From assembly GCF_033958435.1 (NCBI RefSeq), contig NC_134161.1, forward strand, positions 8,246,001-8,310,000: 64,000 nucleotides of DNA, written 5' to 3'. The notes under the pieces were generated by a model. It saw only the letters and a program-made list of their open reading frames with translations, was not told the DNA's origin and searched no databases. This DNA is from Carettochelys insculpta. Its lineage: Eukaryota > Chordata > Testudines > Carettochelyidae. A program made the position numbers and the translations under genes. Positions 45,871 to 57,912 of this stretch are shown here, piece after piece (position 1 is the first letter of the stretch; each line of letters starts with the position of its first letter).

Positions 45871-46739
45871 ACCTAGTCTCACTGAGAATCTTTGTGGGAA
45901 GCCAGGAAGATTTGTTTCCTGACAAATTTATCCACCTCTGTTGCTTTATATCCTCCGTGACTTAACATTCTCTCATGACATCACAACCAGGCCCATGCAG
46001 ATGGTGGAGCTATCCCCAAGGGATCCAGCAGCCAAAGCAAACTTGTAAATGATGGCTGGGCTTTCTTGCAGACCTATGTAAGTACTAGATGAAAGATGCA
46101 GTAGACAGGCAGTGTGGTATTTAAAATAGGACCTTTCTTCAAACAGCTTGTGGATTTGGTTTCAGATTTGTGGAACCAAAATTCATCCCTGTAGCTTTTT
46201 GTCCCTTTTACAAAGTCTCTCATTTGTTCTTCTTCCCCATGCCCCCAAATTTGGGCTATAATACAGATGAATTTCAATAGCTTTCTTCTGACACAGAATA
46301 AGTTTTGTAGTTTCCCTGGAGCAACAGCAGCACTGTATTGATCATATTTACAACAATGCATGCCTGTATTGATTACAGATGGGTCTGAGTCACATAATTT
46401 TGGTCTACTGTTAAGTGTCCCTCCAGCATTAAAAGATTCAGATCCAAGACTCTGGTTTGGCCCTGGCTCTAGCATGTTCAAAGAACTTTTTCAAATAGTT
46501 TTTTAAAGAAGGAGTGGGATGATGCAAAACCACAGCCTTGTGCTACCACGCCAGGGCCTGATGGGCGTAAGGTGTCCCTGCATCTTGGGAGCAACAGACA
46601 GCACTGACAGCCTGAAGTGTTACATCGTTGTTATTTAAATTGTTCAGTAAATGTTAATAAAGTGAGTACAACATTTGGGTTTGGCGTCCTTGTGTGTGAA
46701 AAGGGCTTTTTTCTTAGCAGTCCTGCCCCACCACTCTTC
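45871..46739. other. intergenic, no gene recognised
   Basis: Contains a minus-strand open frame at 46074-46481 (135 codons) with no recognisable domain. Confidence 0.4.
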
Positions 46740-47155
46740 CAAGGGCGACCATCCGTCCAGGTTCCAGTGGGACAGACCTGTATTTGGGACGCCAGGATAG
46801 TGTCCCAATTTATTTTGTCAAAAGGGCTAATTGCCCCTTATTTTTGGGTGGCTGCAACCCACTTCCCCCCTGGTTTGGGGAGCTGGGAGCTGGACCCAGC
46901 TGTGGCTACCCCACCTCTCCCAGCTTCCCCCAGCTGGGGGAGCTGGATTTGCACAGCTGCTCCCTGGCTCTCCCATCGTGCTGTGCCTGTCCCCAAGCCA
47001 GCTTCCCGCAGCTGGGGGAGCCGAGAACCAGAGCGGCAGCTGGAGCAGCAGCAGGGTGGCCCCCCAGCTGGTGGAAGCTGGGAGGAGCTTCACTGGCAGG
47101 GCGACACTCTCCACAGGGCAGCCACCTCTCGACTCCCAGCTCTGGTGACCATCTG
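46740..47155. repeat. GC-rich repeat near the TBCEL promoter
   Basis: Starts GCGACCATCCGTCCAGGTTC with CAGTGGGACAGACCTG, then alternates CCCAGCT and GGGGGAGCTGG boxes and closes with GGTGACCATCTGCGCC. The open frames across it come from its GC content and repeats. Confidence 0.4.
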
Positions 47156-47498
47156 CGCCGTTTTGGCTGGGATGGCATCATTCGCCCTGTCCCATACGTG
47201 GGCGGGGGAGAGACGGTCCCCCACCTCTTCCCAGTGTTATCATAATGAACGAATGAATAACGCAGTCACGACAGGCAGGACTCACCTCCATTCACATTCA
47301 CTCACCTTGCTGCTTGTTGCAGCTCCCGGCAACGCCAGATTTGTCGCACTGGCAGGATGCCACAGAGCAAGTGGGTGTCCCCCTGTGATGTCATTGGCTG
47401 TGGCAACAGGGCAGAACAGTGATGCCGCCGCGCGGAGCTCCAGGCCCGGGTCGCGCAAAGCTTGCCGGACTCGAGGCTGACTGGCTCCGGTGAGGTCG

Positions 47499-47512
47499 GT
47501 CGCCATGGTAAC
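47499..47512. promoter_or_regulatory. RFX X-box-like palindrome
   Basis: GTCGCCATGGTAAC fits the X-box pattern GTNRCC-N2-RGYAAC with no mismatch. RFX factors drive ciliary and spermatogenic genes; TBCEL is known to act on tubulin and in sperm development, so the site is plausible. Confidence 0.55.
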
Positions 47513-47548
47513 CTCCCTTTGATTCCTCCGCCTCCACCTGCACGGGGC

Positions 47549-47581
47549 TCACGTGACCCTCGCCGCCCGGGGCTCACGTGA
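47549..47581. promoter_or_regulatory. paired TCACGTGA boxes
   Basis: TCACGTGA at 47549-47556 and 47574-47581, each inside GGGGCTCACGTGA, 25 bp apart. This is the M-box/CLEAR-type E-box bound by USF and MiT/TFE factors. Confidence 0.6.
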
Positions 47582-48299
47582 TGTTCGGTTGCCGAGAAGC
47601 TGTTTCCGGGTCAATGCGGGACGCGGCGGCAGGGCGGGGGCAGAGCGGGGCCGGGTGAGAGCCGGGGGCGAGAGTGGGAAGCCGGGGCCTGCCGGGGGTA
47701 GGGGGGAAGAGGAGGGAGGCTGAGCTCCCCCAGCGGCCTGGAGGGGTCCTGTGGCGCTGCGGCTCCGAGTGGCCGGACCTGCCGGGCCTGCTCGCCGCGG
47801 GCGGGGGGAGCTGCGCCCCGGTGTCCCCAAGGATCCCGGGCGCGGGGGAAGGGCTCAGGCTGCACGTCCCGGAGGGGGAGAGTCGCTGCTGCGATCCTCG
47901 GGCGGGCTGCGTGATCGCTGCCCTCGCGAGCCTCCGGGTGCTGTGGCCCTGATCTGGGGGCGCTTGTAGAGTGACGCCGGGTCGCTCCGCTCTTGGGGTG
48001 AACGCAGGAGCCAGAGGAGGTTGTGGTAGAACCAGGTGAAAGGCTTTCGTGGGACCTGCTGTGGAACCAGGCTGGTTGCCCCTTGAGAGTTCAAGTGGCA
48101 GCCAGTTTCACTGAGGTGGTTCTTTTTCCATTTCCCTGGCGAGGGCATGAATGGCCTAGGTATGGGTTTGTTGTCACTGCGAAAAGCAAAAGTGATGTGT
48201 GTAAAAAGAGGGTCTAAGGTTCCCTTAAACTCAGCTGCGTAGTAACTTATTAACAGTTTATGTGTACCTAATATGTGCGAGAATATTCTGCCCATCTCC

Positions 48300-49300
48300 C
48301 ACCCTGGAATCGTAAACATATCGTAAAGGAAAAGACCTCAGAAGCTCTTCTAGTCCATAGCCTCAGCCACACCCCCCCTTACTCAGGCAGGATTAAGTAT
48401 GTCTGGATGATCCCTTGCCTGTGTTTGTCTAATGTATCATAAACCACCACCCCCCATAAGGATGTGAATTCTATCATCTCCCAGGATAACTTCTTTCAGT
48501 AATATGCTTTTAAAACCTAATGTCCAGCCCATATCTTATTTGCTGAAAACAAAGATGGCTATTTGTTCTGCCCTCAGTAGACACAGTGTGATCATTCTTT
48601 TTGTGGGAATCTTATAATGTACTTGAGAAGTCAGCCTTCAGTTAAACTAAGCATGTCTATTTCAACTTTTTCTCATGTTTTCTAAATTTCTTATCAGTTT
48701 TGTTGCTCTCTTCTGGGCGCTTTCCAATTTGTCTGCACATTCTGAAAGCATCCCCCAAACTGGACATGGTACTCCAACTACACCCTAACCAATGTCCAAT
48801 AGAGCTGAACTGTCCCCTCCTGTTTTTTATGACACTTGTGTTAATTCATCCTAGAATAACACTTTCTTGTTTCACAACAGCATCACACTGTAAACTCTCA
48901 TTCAGCTTGTGATCATCTATACCCCCCAGATTCTCTCTTAGTGTTGCTGCCTAGCCAGTTATTTCCTACTATATTTTTGTATTTGTGTGTTTGTTTTCCA
49001 TCTGAATTACAGTACTTCACACATATTGTTACCGAATGTCATCTTATTGATTTCTGACCAATTCTCCAGTTTACTCTAGTCCTTGAAAGCATGTGCAGAC
49101 CTTCCCAGCTTGGTGTTATTTTCAACTTTGTAAGTATGCTCTCCACTCCTTTATCTGAGTTGCTGATGAAAGTATTAAACAATACCAGAGAGGACAAATC
49201 TCAGAAGGACCTCATTTAAAAGAACTTTCCAGTTTTACAGTGAGCCGTGACACCTCCTCCTTGATCACCCACCTCTAGTAATTTCATCTAGAGCGTATTT
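48300..49300 (-). mobile_element. CR1 LINE, very decayed
   Basis: Plus strand resembles the reversed CR1 3' end at 48330 (AAAAGACCTCAGAAGCTCTT, CTAGTCCATAGCCTCAG) and then the RT C-terminal region (CAATTCTCCAGTTTACTCTA, ACCTTCCCAGCTTGGTGTTA). No open frame. Confidence 0.65.
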
Positions 49301-49348
49301 CTACATGTTACTTAAAAGAATTTTTTGTGGGACTGCACCCTAGTGTAA

Positions 49349-49351
<3 letters not shown>

Positions 49352-49379
<28 letters not shown>
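49352..49379. repeat. (GT)n microsatellite
   Basis: Fourteen uninterrupted GT units. Confidence 0.95.
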
Positions 49380-49383
<4 letters not shown>

Positions 49384-50466
49384 CACCTGTGCTACTTTGT
49401 CCCAATTCAGTAGGTGTGGTACCCAGGCAAAGAAAGAAATTACGTTGGTTTGATGTGATTTGTTTTTAACAAATCCTTGGGGACTACTATTATCATGTTT
49501 TCTAGAGCTGAACAACATTCTTGTTGATTTCTTCCTCTAAGGATTTCAAAATACTTCATAAAATTTAACTAAAATCTTTCAGCATGCTTTTTTCGCCCCC
49601 CAAAATGAAGTTAAAGCATCTGTTTCACAACTCAGAGCAACATTGTACAGCAGCGTAGGGCAGGATGTGAGGAATACCCTGCCGATTTGGTGCTGCATGG
49701 GGGCTTAGGGTTTTCTGTCAAGCACTGAAGCATTATTCTATTCAAGTACTTGTTCTTGGTCGCTCACCGTAGTGTCTGAGTCCCTTCCTGAAGCATACTA
49801 AGTGATATGACTGGCATTTGTCATATAATTCATGGAAGATGCATATCTCAACTTCAGTAAGCAAAGAGCATGTTCTGTTGCATTCATCACTTCAAAAGTA
49901 TTTTTATGTCCCAGTGCATGTCAAAATGCATTGTTGATTACCCTGTTCTTTGCTCTGTGGGAGTCTTGTTGCTGTAGGAATGTCATGAAAGTTGACCTCT
50001 GTGCACCTTAGATCACTGGAACTGAAAGCATAACATTTTCATTTACATTTCACTTTGGTTGGTTCGTCTGTTTTATATTTCATTAGTTGAGGTGTGTCAG
50101 TTTCACTCTGGTTACTAGTCTGTTTCACTTTCTGGTTCTCTTGCACTTGCATACAGCTGTTGGTTGAGTTCACAACATGTTAGAGGAAGGTTTAAATCCA
50201 GAAAAACACTTTCCACTGACATTTTTATAACATTGTCAGTAATTTTTCAGAGTTGGTTTTGTAGCTATTTGCACATTAATACATGAAGTCTTAGTTTTGG
50301 ATCTAAAACTAGTTGGTGTCTCTTTAATCATCTGTGTAAAAATGTTCAAAATACAAATTGTTGTGTGATCTATTTTATGTATGAGGCATGGTGTGAAACA
50401 CCATATGTTCTCTTTGAATTTTCTGCTAACTTTTTTTTTCTGAATGCTTTGCCATATTGGTCCATA
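49380..50466. other. TBCEL 5' intron, nothing recognised
   Basis: AT-rich, no gene. Confidence 0.45.
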
Positions 50467-51125
50467 CAGGAAACCCTCGAGATATGCATGACCAAATTGC
50501 GTGTCTCAGGTAAATGCAATTGACGCCCCTGGCAGGAGGGGAAGCTGAGGGTCAGGCTGCCATCCCTGACATGAGCAGGGAAACCTGATTCTTGGCTGCT
50601 GCCCTGACAGGAGCAGTTTCCAGGCACTCAGAGTGGCGGGGAGCTAGGAAACAGGCAGCAGCCTGGCTCCAAGGGGTGGAGGGGATCTGGGAGTGAGGCT
50701 CCCCCCCATTCCTAGTTCCCCTCCACTGGCTGGAGCCAAGAAACTGACCAAGACTGCTACCCTGATCAGTTTCCTGGCTCTGCAAGGAGAAGGAAGCCAG
50801 TAGCCAGGCTGCTCCCTGGTTCCCAGCTCCCCAAGGCTTGTGGGACCCAAGAAATTGACCAGCTCAGGGCTGGTCAGTTTCCCAGGTTGTGCAAGTGGTG
50901 GGGAGACAGGAACCTGGCTGCACCCTGTTTACCAGCTTGCTGCCACTCTGGGAGCCAGGAAATTGACCAGCTCTGTTGGGCTGGTCAGTTTCCTGGCTCC
51001 TGCACGCCCAAGGGAACTGGGAACCAGGCTGTAGCCAGGTTCCCATCTCCCCTCAACTTGCGTGAAAATGTGAGTTACGTGGGGTGTGCAGGAATGCAAC
51101 CTCTGCATAATTCGAGGGTTTACTG
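50467..51125. mobile_element. Tigger-like element with internal minisatellite
   Basis: Ends CAGGAAACCCTCG and CGAGGGTTTACTG are inverted repeats flanked by TA, as for Tc1/mariner (pogo/Tigger) elements. The interior is a GC-rich set of about 90-bp units with TTGACCAGCTC and GCTGGTCAGTTTCC boxes, palindromic within each unit. A second copy lies at 59930-60481. Confidence 0.65.
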
Positions 51126-51330
51126 TACTTGCATGGTAGTACAGTGCTGCAGCTTTAGTAAAGCAGAATGCGTCTAAAATGATTAAAAGTAGCGTTGATT
51201 GCCACAGGAAGGGAATTGGGTAGGTTATTCAGCCCCTGAGCTTGCTGTCTTCTGGAGACAAAATGGGTTGCTAAGCTTAAAAAATCCATATGAAATATTT
51301 GTGGAGTATTTGTGACTTTTTCTTTTCCAG

Positions 51331-51443
51331 TGTTGTATTGAGGTGATTTTTCTCATGTGGAATTTACCAGCTGATGTTAGCACAGTGCATGAACAGCAGT
51401 GGAGTTGACTAAAAAGCAAAGTAAAGGAGACAGAGCATTATGG
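51331..51443 (+). other. TBCEL: candidate TBCEL untranslated exon
   Basis: Flanked by a strong acceptor (ACTTTTTCTTTTCCAG, AG at 51329-51330) and a near-consensus donor (ATGG/GTGAGTGAG at 51444). 113 nt with stops in all frames, so it can only be untranslated. Human TBCEL has 5' untranslated exons, but homology was not tested. Confidence 0.35.
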
Positions 51444-51666
51444 GTGAGTGAGTTGCTTTTGTTTAAAACTTAAATTATTATGAAGGTCTGAATGCATGTT
51501 GGAAAACAAATATCTGTCTTTTCTGTGTGACTGAGTATCAGGTGTATGTTAAGATCAGGGATTGCAGGCCAAAGCCTTGATCATTAGCATGAATCATCCC
51601 AGTAGTGTATTGTGCATCTCTACGTGACGTGTGTTTTGTGAGAGAGACGCCGTATAAAGGTTACAG

Positions 51667-51785
51667 CAGCGAAGGGTCCTGTGGCACCTTATAGACTAAC
51701 AGAAAAGTTTTGAGCATGAGCTTTCGTGAGCACAGACTCACTTTATCGGATGAACACGGCTACCCCTCCGATACTTGACACCTAT
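51667..51785 (-). mobile_element. Penelope-like tail, decayed hammerhead
   Basis: CCTGTGGCACCTTATAGACT, then GAGCATGAGCTTTCGTGAGC and CTACCCCTCCGATACTTGAC. On the minus strand the first box reads CCGATAA instead of CTGATGA, while stem II (GTGAGT/GCTCAC) and GAAAGCTCATGCTC are kept. Confidence 0.65.
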
Positions 51786-52522
51786 AAAGGTTGCCATTCA
51801 TGATCACTCCACATTGTGCCACCTAAGCTGCCTTGCTTGGAAAGTGTGCACATAGTGGGTGATCAGCATCGTGTGGCAATAGTGTTTAAAAAGAAAAGCT
51901 GACTGAGGACAAAATGGTAAATTCTTACATAAATGTCATGAGGGCTTTAATGTCCACACACATGGAATTTCAGTGGCAGATATTTTCATTCCCATTATAT
52001 GCTGTTTTGTACTATATAGCACAAAGCTTCTGAATCCCTACCTACTGAGCAAAATAAATCTTCTATGGAATGGTGGTAGGTTTGGGTTGTCTCACTGCTG
52101 ATAATACTGAATTGCTTTATGATAGAGGTACTTTAACAGTTAGTGCCTGGAAATAACTTATCCAGGGAAAAGCAAGGTAATGCTCTCCGAGCAAATCATT
52201 CGCAGCAGAGCAAAATCTAAGCAACAGATGTTTTCCTCTTCCTTTCATCGTCTGCCATCCATCTACACTTACAGTGGATCCAAGGAAGAGTTAATTGCAG
52301 TGGATAGGGTCAGCAGGGGGAAGGCAGATTCTTGGGGTTTCCACGCTGTGGAAGGCAAATAAATGAGCTTGAGCTGACCTTTCTGTTGGTAATAGAAAAC
52401 AGTTAATTATTTATGCCTTATTGGAAAACTCAGACACCAGTAAACCGATTTTGACTTCATTTATACTAGCTTGATTGCATCTCAGGAAATGTGGGAAAAA
52501 AATTCTAGGCAGGTTTTTGTTT
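51786..52522. other. TBCEL 5' intron, nothing recognised
   Basis: No gene or named repeat. Confidence 0.45.
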
Positions 52523-52554
52523 GTGCGTGCGTGCGTGCGTGCGTGTGTGTGTGT
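52523..52554. repeat. (GTGC)n(GT)n microsatellite
   Basis: GTGC units passing into GT units. Confidence 0.9.
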
Positions 52555-52644
52555 ATTTTTTTCCCCCCGTGGGGAGTGTTATAGCCTTTCTTTATCCTGC
52601 AAACAAGACCACCATCACCTAAGTCCTTCATGTTTTTCATTAGG

Positions 52645-52800
52645 AGATCTCTGAGTGCTTTACGAAGGAGCTCAGTATCATTTCTCCATTTTTACAATTA
52701 GGGAAACCAAGGCACAAGGAAGGTAAGAGACAGAGCCAGGACTAGAATCTGGATTGCCTGCGTTCCAGTCCATTGCTTTAACACCTAGCTAGAACACATG
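52645..52800 (-). repeat. MIR-like SINE
   Basis: Reversed MIR order: TTTTTACAATTAGGGAAACC, AGGCACAAGGAAGGTAAGAG and AGAGCCAGGACTAGAATCTG. Confidence 0.65.
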
Positions 52801-53869
52801 GTCTTGACATGAGTTGTAAAGTTGACTTCAGTGGAACTATTCGTGTGTGTAAGTTTTCAATATTGGTTTTGAATGAGGCAGTGCCATGTCCTTTGTTAGA
52901 TTAGCTGTATTCAGCGGTCAAAACAGCTAACTGCTTTTTGGTTGAGTTCAGCTGCAGTGAAAACTTGCCATTGCTCATCTTTGTCCCCAGCCTCTAGTTG
53001 GGAGAAGCAATCCAGACTCTTTCAAAGATTGGCATGGCAGCATTACCTTTAAAAAGACAAAATCCTGGAACAAACAGCTTGTCCTCAGACTTTAAAAAGG
53101 AAAATAATTCTTAGCACTTCTTTATTGTTCAACATCTTCAAAGCACTAAGTCACTATAGACTTGTGTCCTGGTCTGTTAGATCACTAGTCTTTCTGGATT
53201 TCTCCTCGTACAAGATAACATTATAGACTACATGTTAGGACACTGGGGCTCTATTGAGCCTTTTTGCAGCCTTAACTTTATGAAACAGTTTCTTTTTATC
53301 ATAAATATTATGAAATGTTCAGAGCCATGGGTAGGAAATTAGAAGAAATGAGCAAACTTCTGTCTGGAGTACATGAAGAGTGCCAGTCACCATGGTATCG
53401 AGGCAATGAGTAATTGCTGGTCGACATTTGATACTATTCCGTAAAGGTCAGCAAACCACTATACACAAAGCCCTTTGATTTGGCATATAAAGAGCCTCTG
53501 CTTTCGTATTTTCCATGTTACCTTGCTTCATGTGGTGCATGAATACCCAAGTGACCTGCGTCTTTGAACTGCGTTAGGGGACTGCAAAACTGAACTAGTG
53601 AGAATTTTTTTTTTAATGGCTGGCTGAGCAAGTTCTTCATGTGTTTTTGCTGTTAATTCATTGTACAGTCTTAGTGTCCTAATCAAAAGCCCGTGTCTTT
53701 CGACCCTTCTTCTATGCCTGAGTAGCAGTCCCAGTTTAGCACCTTTGGAAATGGTCAGATGAAAAAGGCTGTTGTTGTTTTTCAGACTAAAACTTGCTGT
53801 GAATGAAGCACTGGATCAGTGAGATATATGTAAGATAAGTAGTTTAAGTTAGAACCTGTACCCTACAGT
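52801..53869. other. TBCEL 5' intron, nothing recognised
   Basis: No gene or named repeat. Confidence 0.45.
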
Positions 53870-54060
53870 TCTGATCTAGGTTATGCCAGTGCTCTGACTG
53901 TGTGGAAGTCACGCACCTTTGTGCCTTAGCTTCCTCTTCTGTAAAATGGAGATAACAGCTGCCTTAGGAGAGCATTATGAGGATTCATTAATGTTCGTGA
54001 AGTATTCTGCAATCCTTTGTTAAAGAGGAGCTATGCAAGCGCAAGGTATTATGATGACCA
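53870..54060 (+). repeat. MIR-like SINE
   Basis: GAAGTCACGCACCTTTGTGC, TTCCTCTTCTGTAAAATGGA and GCATTATGAGGATTCATTAA, typical MIR order and spacing. Confidence 0.7.
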
Positions 54061-54687
54061 TAGCAGATCACATGTAATTTAGGATTTTGTAGTTTTGTGT
54101 TGGGCATGGTTATATTAATTTATTTGGAATTCTATATACTGTCTTGTGTATTTAAATAATAGCTTTCTCCAGGTGTGTAGTAACAATTTATGCAGACTAG
54201 TGATTGTACTATTTACATCGTTCCATTCATTCTGACATGTCCAGGTACATTTTAAGAACTGCAAGCAAACAGAGCAGGCAGGATTTTAATTTGTGTGTCT
54301 TTAAAATGTCCCTGTTGTGTAAACTTCATGGAACTCAGTGTATTCCTGGTGAAGAGATGAAGGGCTGCGTTGTCTCAAGCAGGATTCAAACCTGTTGATG
54401 GGGAAAGTATAGGAAGTGTTCATGGTTGCTGTTTTAAGATCAGTGAGCAGCTCTGTTCTGCTGTGAAGCACTGTCTTGAGGAAGCACTTGGAAGTACTGC
54501 TGGATGCTTGTGCTTGGAGGAGTGAAATGTATAGTGGTTTGCTCTCTTTACTTCAGAGCTATCCTTAGCTTTTTAAAAAAGTCTGTTATTTAAGGAAGTA
54601 GCAAAAGACTCACTGGTGCCTTCTGGAGATGAGTTGCTGAGCACTGGATTGTGGATATTGTCTGATGTTTTTCTGCATTGACCACAG
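54061..54687. other. TBCEL 5' intron, nothing recognised
   Basis: Sequence up to the acceptor TGCATTGACCACAG. Confidence 0.5.
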
Positions 54688-54704
54688 AATTCCAAGAAGG
54701 GAAC

Positions 54705-54837
54705 ATGGATCAACCCAGCGGAAGGAGTTTCATGCAAGTTCTTTGTGAGAAATACAGCCCTGAGAACTTCCCATATCGTCGGGGCCCTGGAATGGGGGTG
54801 CACGTTCCAGCAACGCCGCAGGGTTCACCTATGAAAG
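54705..54837 (+). CDS. TBCEL: TBCEL first coding exon
   Basis: Exon 54688-54837; translation begins at ATG 54705 in the context GGGAACATGG and gives [20 protein letters not shown], then [20 protein letters not shown] and SPMK. This matches the N-terminus of tubulin-specific chaperone cofactor E-like protein (about 424 residues in human), which I recognise by near identity. The protein binds and destabilises tubulin in the cytoplasm; it has LRRs and a C-terminal ubiquitin-like domain but lacks the CAP-Gly domain of TBCE. The upstream ATG frame is open but lacks conservation support. Ends one base into an Asp codon at a GTAGGG donor. Confidence 0.96.
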
Positions 54838-57772
54838 GTAGGGTTCCTGCTGCATCTGTTTAGACAGGGGCTCAACGGCAGGATTATTTCATCCCATAGC
54901 TGAGGCAGCTCTCAACCTTTTTCTTTCCAAGGCCCTGCCACAACATGTTATAAAAACTTCATGGCTCTGCTGTACCATGACAATTGTTTTTCTCTATATA
55001 AAAACCAGGGCTGGCATTAGGGGGAAGTAAACAGGGCAGTTGCCTGGGGTCCCACACCAAAGGGACCACCGCAAGGCTCAGTTGCTCCGGCTTTGGCTTC
55101 AATTCCAGGTGGTGGGACTTGGTGTCCCACACTTCAGGGCCATATGGCAGGGCTTCAGCTTTCAGACCTGAGGTCTAATGAGTCTAATGCTGGCCATGTT
55201 TGATACATCCCTTGAAACCTGCTCATGTGCCCCCACCCTGGGGGGTCCTGGACTCCTGACTGAAAACAATCCTACCGAATCACCAAACAAATAATTACAA
55301 TTGTTTTGCTGTATGGCTTGTATCACTATTTAATATGTATACTGCAGTAGGGCCCATAATCCCCAGTTAGGACTGGAGCACCATACGGACACGTGCTATT
55401 AGCCTAGCATTGTCCAGAGCAGCAACTTCAAATTGAAATGGTTTGCAGAACTGGATCAAAAGTGCTAGGGCATGTGTCTAGGCATGAAACAGGGAGCTTA
55501 GAACTAACTTTGGGAATATTACTTCTCCATTTCCTCATCTGAAATGTGAAATCCCGCGAAGAGGCTGGCTAATGCTCTTAATTACGGGCAAGAGGGTAGG
55601 TGCTGAAAAATTACTTTGCTTCTCCCCAACCCAGTCTCTGGCCAGTTTGAAAGACTTCTGGCTCAAGATTTTCCTGCCAATAAAGACAAGCCCTGAGGTC
55701 CAGGGGGAGAAACTCTGTCCAGCTTGTCCCCATTTCAGTAATTCCGTAGTGACTATGGCACAGGTGTCTTAACAAACACCTAAAATTGCTCTAGATTGCA
55801 GCCAGCACAGCTGTTCTGTACTTGTTTCGCCCAATCCAGTAATATGCTGAGTGCCTTCAGCTCTGATGTGAAGTCTGTAGCAGTTGAGAGTGTTTAGAAC
55901 ATCAGAAGTTTGGACCTGTGGTCAAGCAGAATTGCAATGGCTTCAGTCCTTTATGCCATGCTAGGTTGCTTTCCTGTTTACCTTGGGATGCCTGTTGGAT
56001 GCAAACAGTTGAGCTACTGAGACGAATTGTGCAAACACTTCTTTTTCTTGCCTTCTGATATAGGATACCATACATAACCTTCCATAGCTCTTAGGATTCA
56101 TAAGATAAAAAACCCTATTTCCAAAGGCTGTAGGGAGAACTGGGTTAGCTTTACAACTTTTTATCTGATCTTTCAGTTTTCATTGCCTTTTTATTCAAGC
56201 CAGCTCATGGTTTAGCAAATCAGAGCCATCACTTGTTATTGTGACTGTAGTTTAAACTCCCAGCAGGTTGGTTGTATGATAGGCAGCACCAGATCAGGGG
56301 GGAGGGGAAGAAGGAGATAGACTGGGTGGAAATGACAATAACTGGGTTTGACAGAAGAGAGCAAAAGTGAGAGAATTCAGTCGAGGACAAAATGTACAAT
56401 ATGCCACTCAAAGTTAACCTTAGTAAAGAATCACCTTAACAAAGTTTTCAGTGCGTTCTCTAATTAGGTTGATTACTACCAAAGCTAACAAGAGGGTCCT
56501 AGTCCATATGTTCTCGTCACCCCCATAGAACTTAAAAATAAATAATACCAAAAGTGCAGCTGTGTAATTTAATATAATTTACCATCAATGAACTAAGCAA
56601 TGTCAAAACTCAAATTTCTCTCCAGTAATGTGTAACTGTCCAGTAATTGACAAATACCAGGAAGAAGAGGGGAATAGGAGAAAGAGCTTTTTATAAAGAT
56701 GATCTCTTATTTTGTAGGCATTAGCAGTAGAGGTCAAAGTGCTTTACCGGGAAAGTTATGAAAAGTTATATTGTGTTTGACATTTGTAATTATGAGATGT
56801 TTCACCACATGCTGAATTTCCATTTTGAAATAGCCTATTATAAACTAAACCTTTTTTTGAGAGAATTCTTGGCAGTGGAAATTCCACCACAAGAAGCAGC
56901 CGAGCTTAAGCAGCCAAGTCACAACACAGAACTAAAAGTCAGTTTCTGTTCCTTACTCTGTTTCTAACCTTTGTGTCTTAGGCCATATCACTCATGGCCT
57001 GATTTATTTGAAGTCCTAGGGAGCTACAGTTAAAATGAATTGCAATGGGATGTTTTGGGTACTCATTATACAAGATACTTAGACTGTGGGTCTTTTTATT
57101 ATGTCTGTTTCCCTGTTGATGGAAATAGGCATGATTGCTGCATTACAGTGAGCTTCTATTAAGCAAAAGAACTCTCGTGTAAAATTTAAGACCAGGTTAA
57201 ATTGAGTAAGGTTATATAGCAACCGAGCTTTTTCCAAACCCAAAAAAAAAAAAACCTAAGCTCACTAAAAGTGTTACTTTTGAATTTTTTTGGGGGGGGT
57301 AAAAATTTCAGTGGAAGCCATTTTTAAACAAATATTCTTTTGGCATGTTTGCCACTTGAATCTTTCACCCTTATATTTCAAAAAATTAGAAATTGACTTC
57401 AAACTAAAATTTTTAATTTTCAATGTTTTTCAGAATTTTCAATATTTTTAATGCTAGGTCTGAGAAAATGCAAACAGTAACCAAACAACATAAATAGTGA
57501 AATTATTTCATATGCTTATAAGTTATCCACCATTTTATCCATCTAAAATAGAGTTGGTAATACAGCTATCTGTTTTAAAATGGATGATTTTAACCTGACT
57601 TGGTTGGAAGATGTAAATAGCTTTATAAATATCCAGTTATTTATTTATCCCTTCCTTTTGCTGGATTTTATGCTCCGTTTGTGCTCTTGACTGAGGCAAA
57701 GAGGTGATCTTAAGTACCTGGTAAAAGATGAGGCTGATTGGAAGGCATCTTGTTGTTTCTCCCTGGTTTCAG
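54838..57772. other. TBCEL intron, nothing recognised
   Basis: 2.9-kb AT-rich intron with only short chance frames. GTAGGG donor, CCTGGTTTCAG acceptor. Confidence 0.7.
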
Positions 57773-57912
57773 ATCGTCTCAACCTTCCGAGTGTGTTGGT
57801 GTTGAACAGCTGTGGAATAACCTGCGCGGGAGAGGAGAATGAAATCGCTGCCTTCTGTGCTCATGTGTCTGAGCTGGATCTCTCTGACAACAAACTTGAC
57901 GACTGGCACGAG
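57773..57912 (+). CDS. TBCEL: TBCEL coding exon: first LRRs
   Basis: Encodes [20 protein letters not shown] and [20 protein letters not shown] ending WHE, residues about 45-91. [15 protein letters not shown] and [14 protein letters not shown] are two leucine-rich repeats of the tubulin-binding solenoid. Two bases complete the Asp codon and the exon ends on a full Glu codon at a GTAAAG donor. All 46 full codons are open. Differences from human are few and conservative (for example NEIAAF for KEIAAF). Confidence 0.97.

Larger units (their letters stand above)
47380..47960 (+). promoter_or_regulatory. TBCEL: TBCEL CpG-island promoter and likely exon 1
   Basis: A sharply bounded GC- and CpG-rich block, the only such block upstream of the TBCEL coding exons. 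It holds an inverted CCAAT box (ATTGG, 47393-47397), an RFX X-box-like palindrome (47499-47512) and two TCACGTGA boxes (47549, 47574), and no TATA box. A good donor GCCGG/GTGAGAG at 47654/47655 could end an untranslated first exon. The transcription start cannot be fixed from sequence. The role as TBCEL promoter is inferred from position and strand. Confidence 0.65.

Noticed and set aside
46617..47480. 287-codon plus-strand open frame before the CpG island
   Set aside because: Runs through a GC-rich repeat and into the promoter; composition-driven, no domain, overlapped by several other open frames.
47549..47865. Open frames in the CpG island on both strands
   Set aside because: GC-rich DNA lacks stop codons; no conserved protein.
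50552..51046. Open frames in the minisatellite
   Set aside because: Repeat-derived peptides in a transposon interior.
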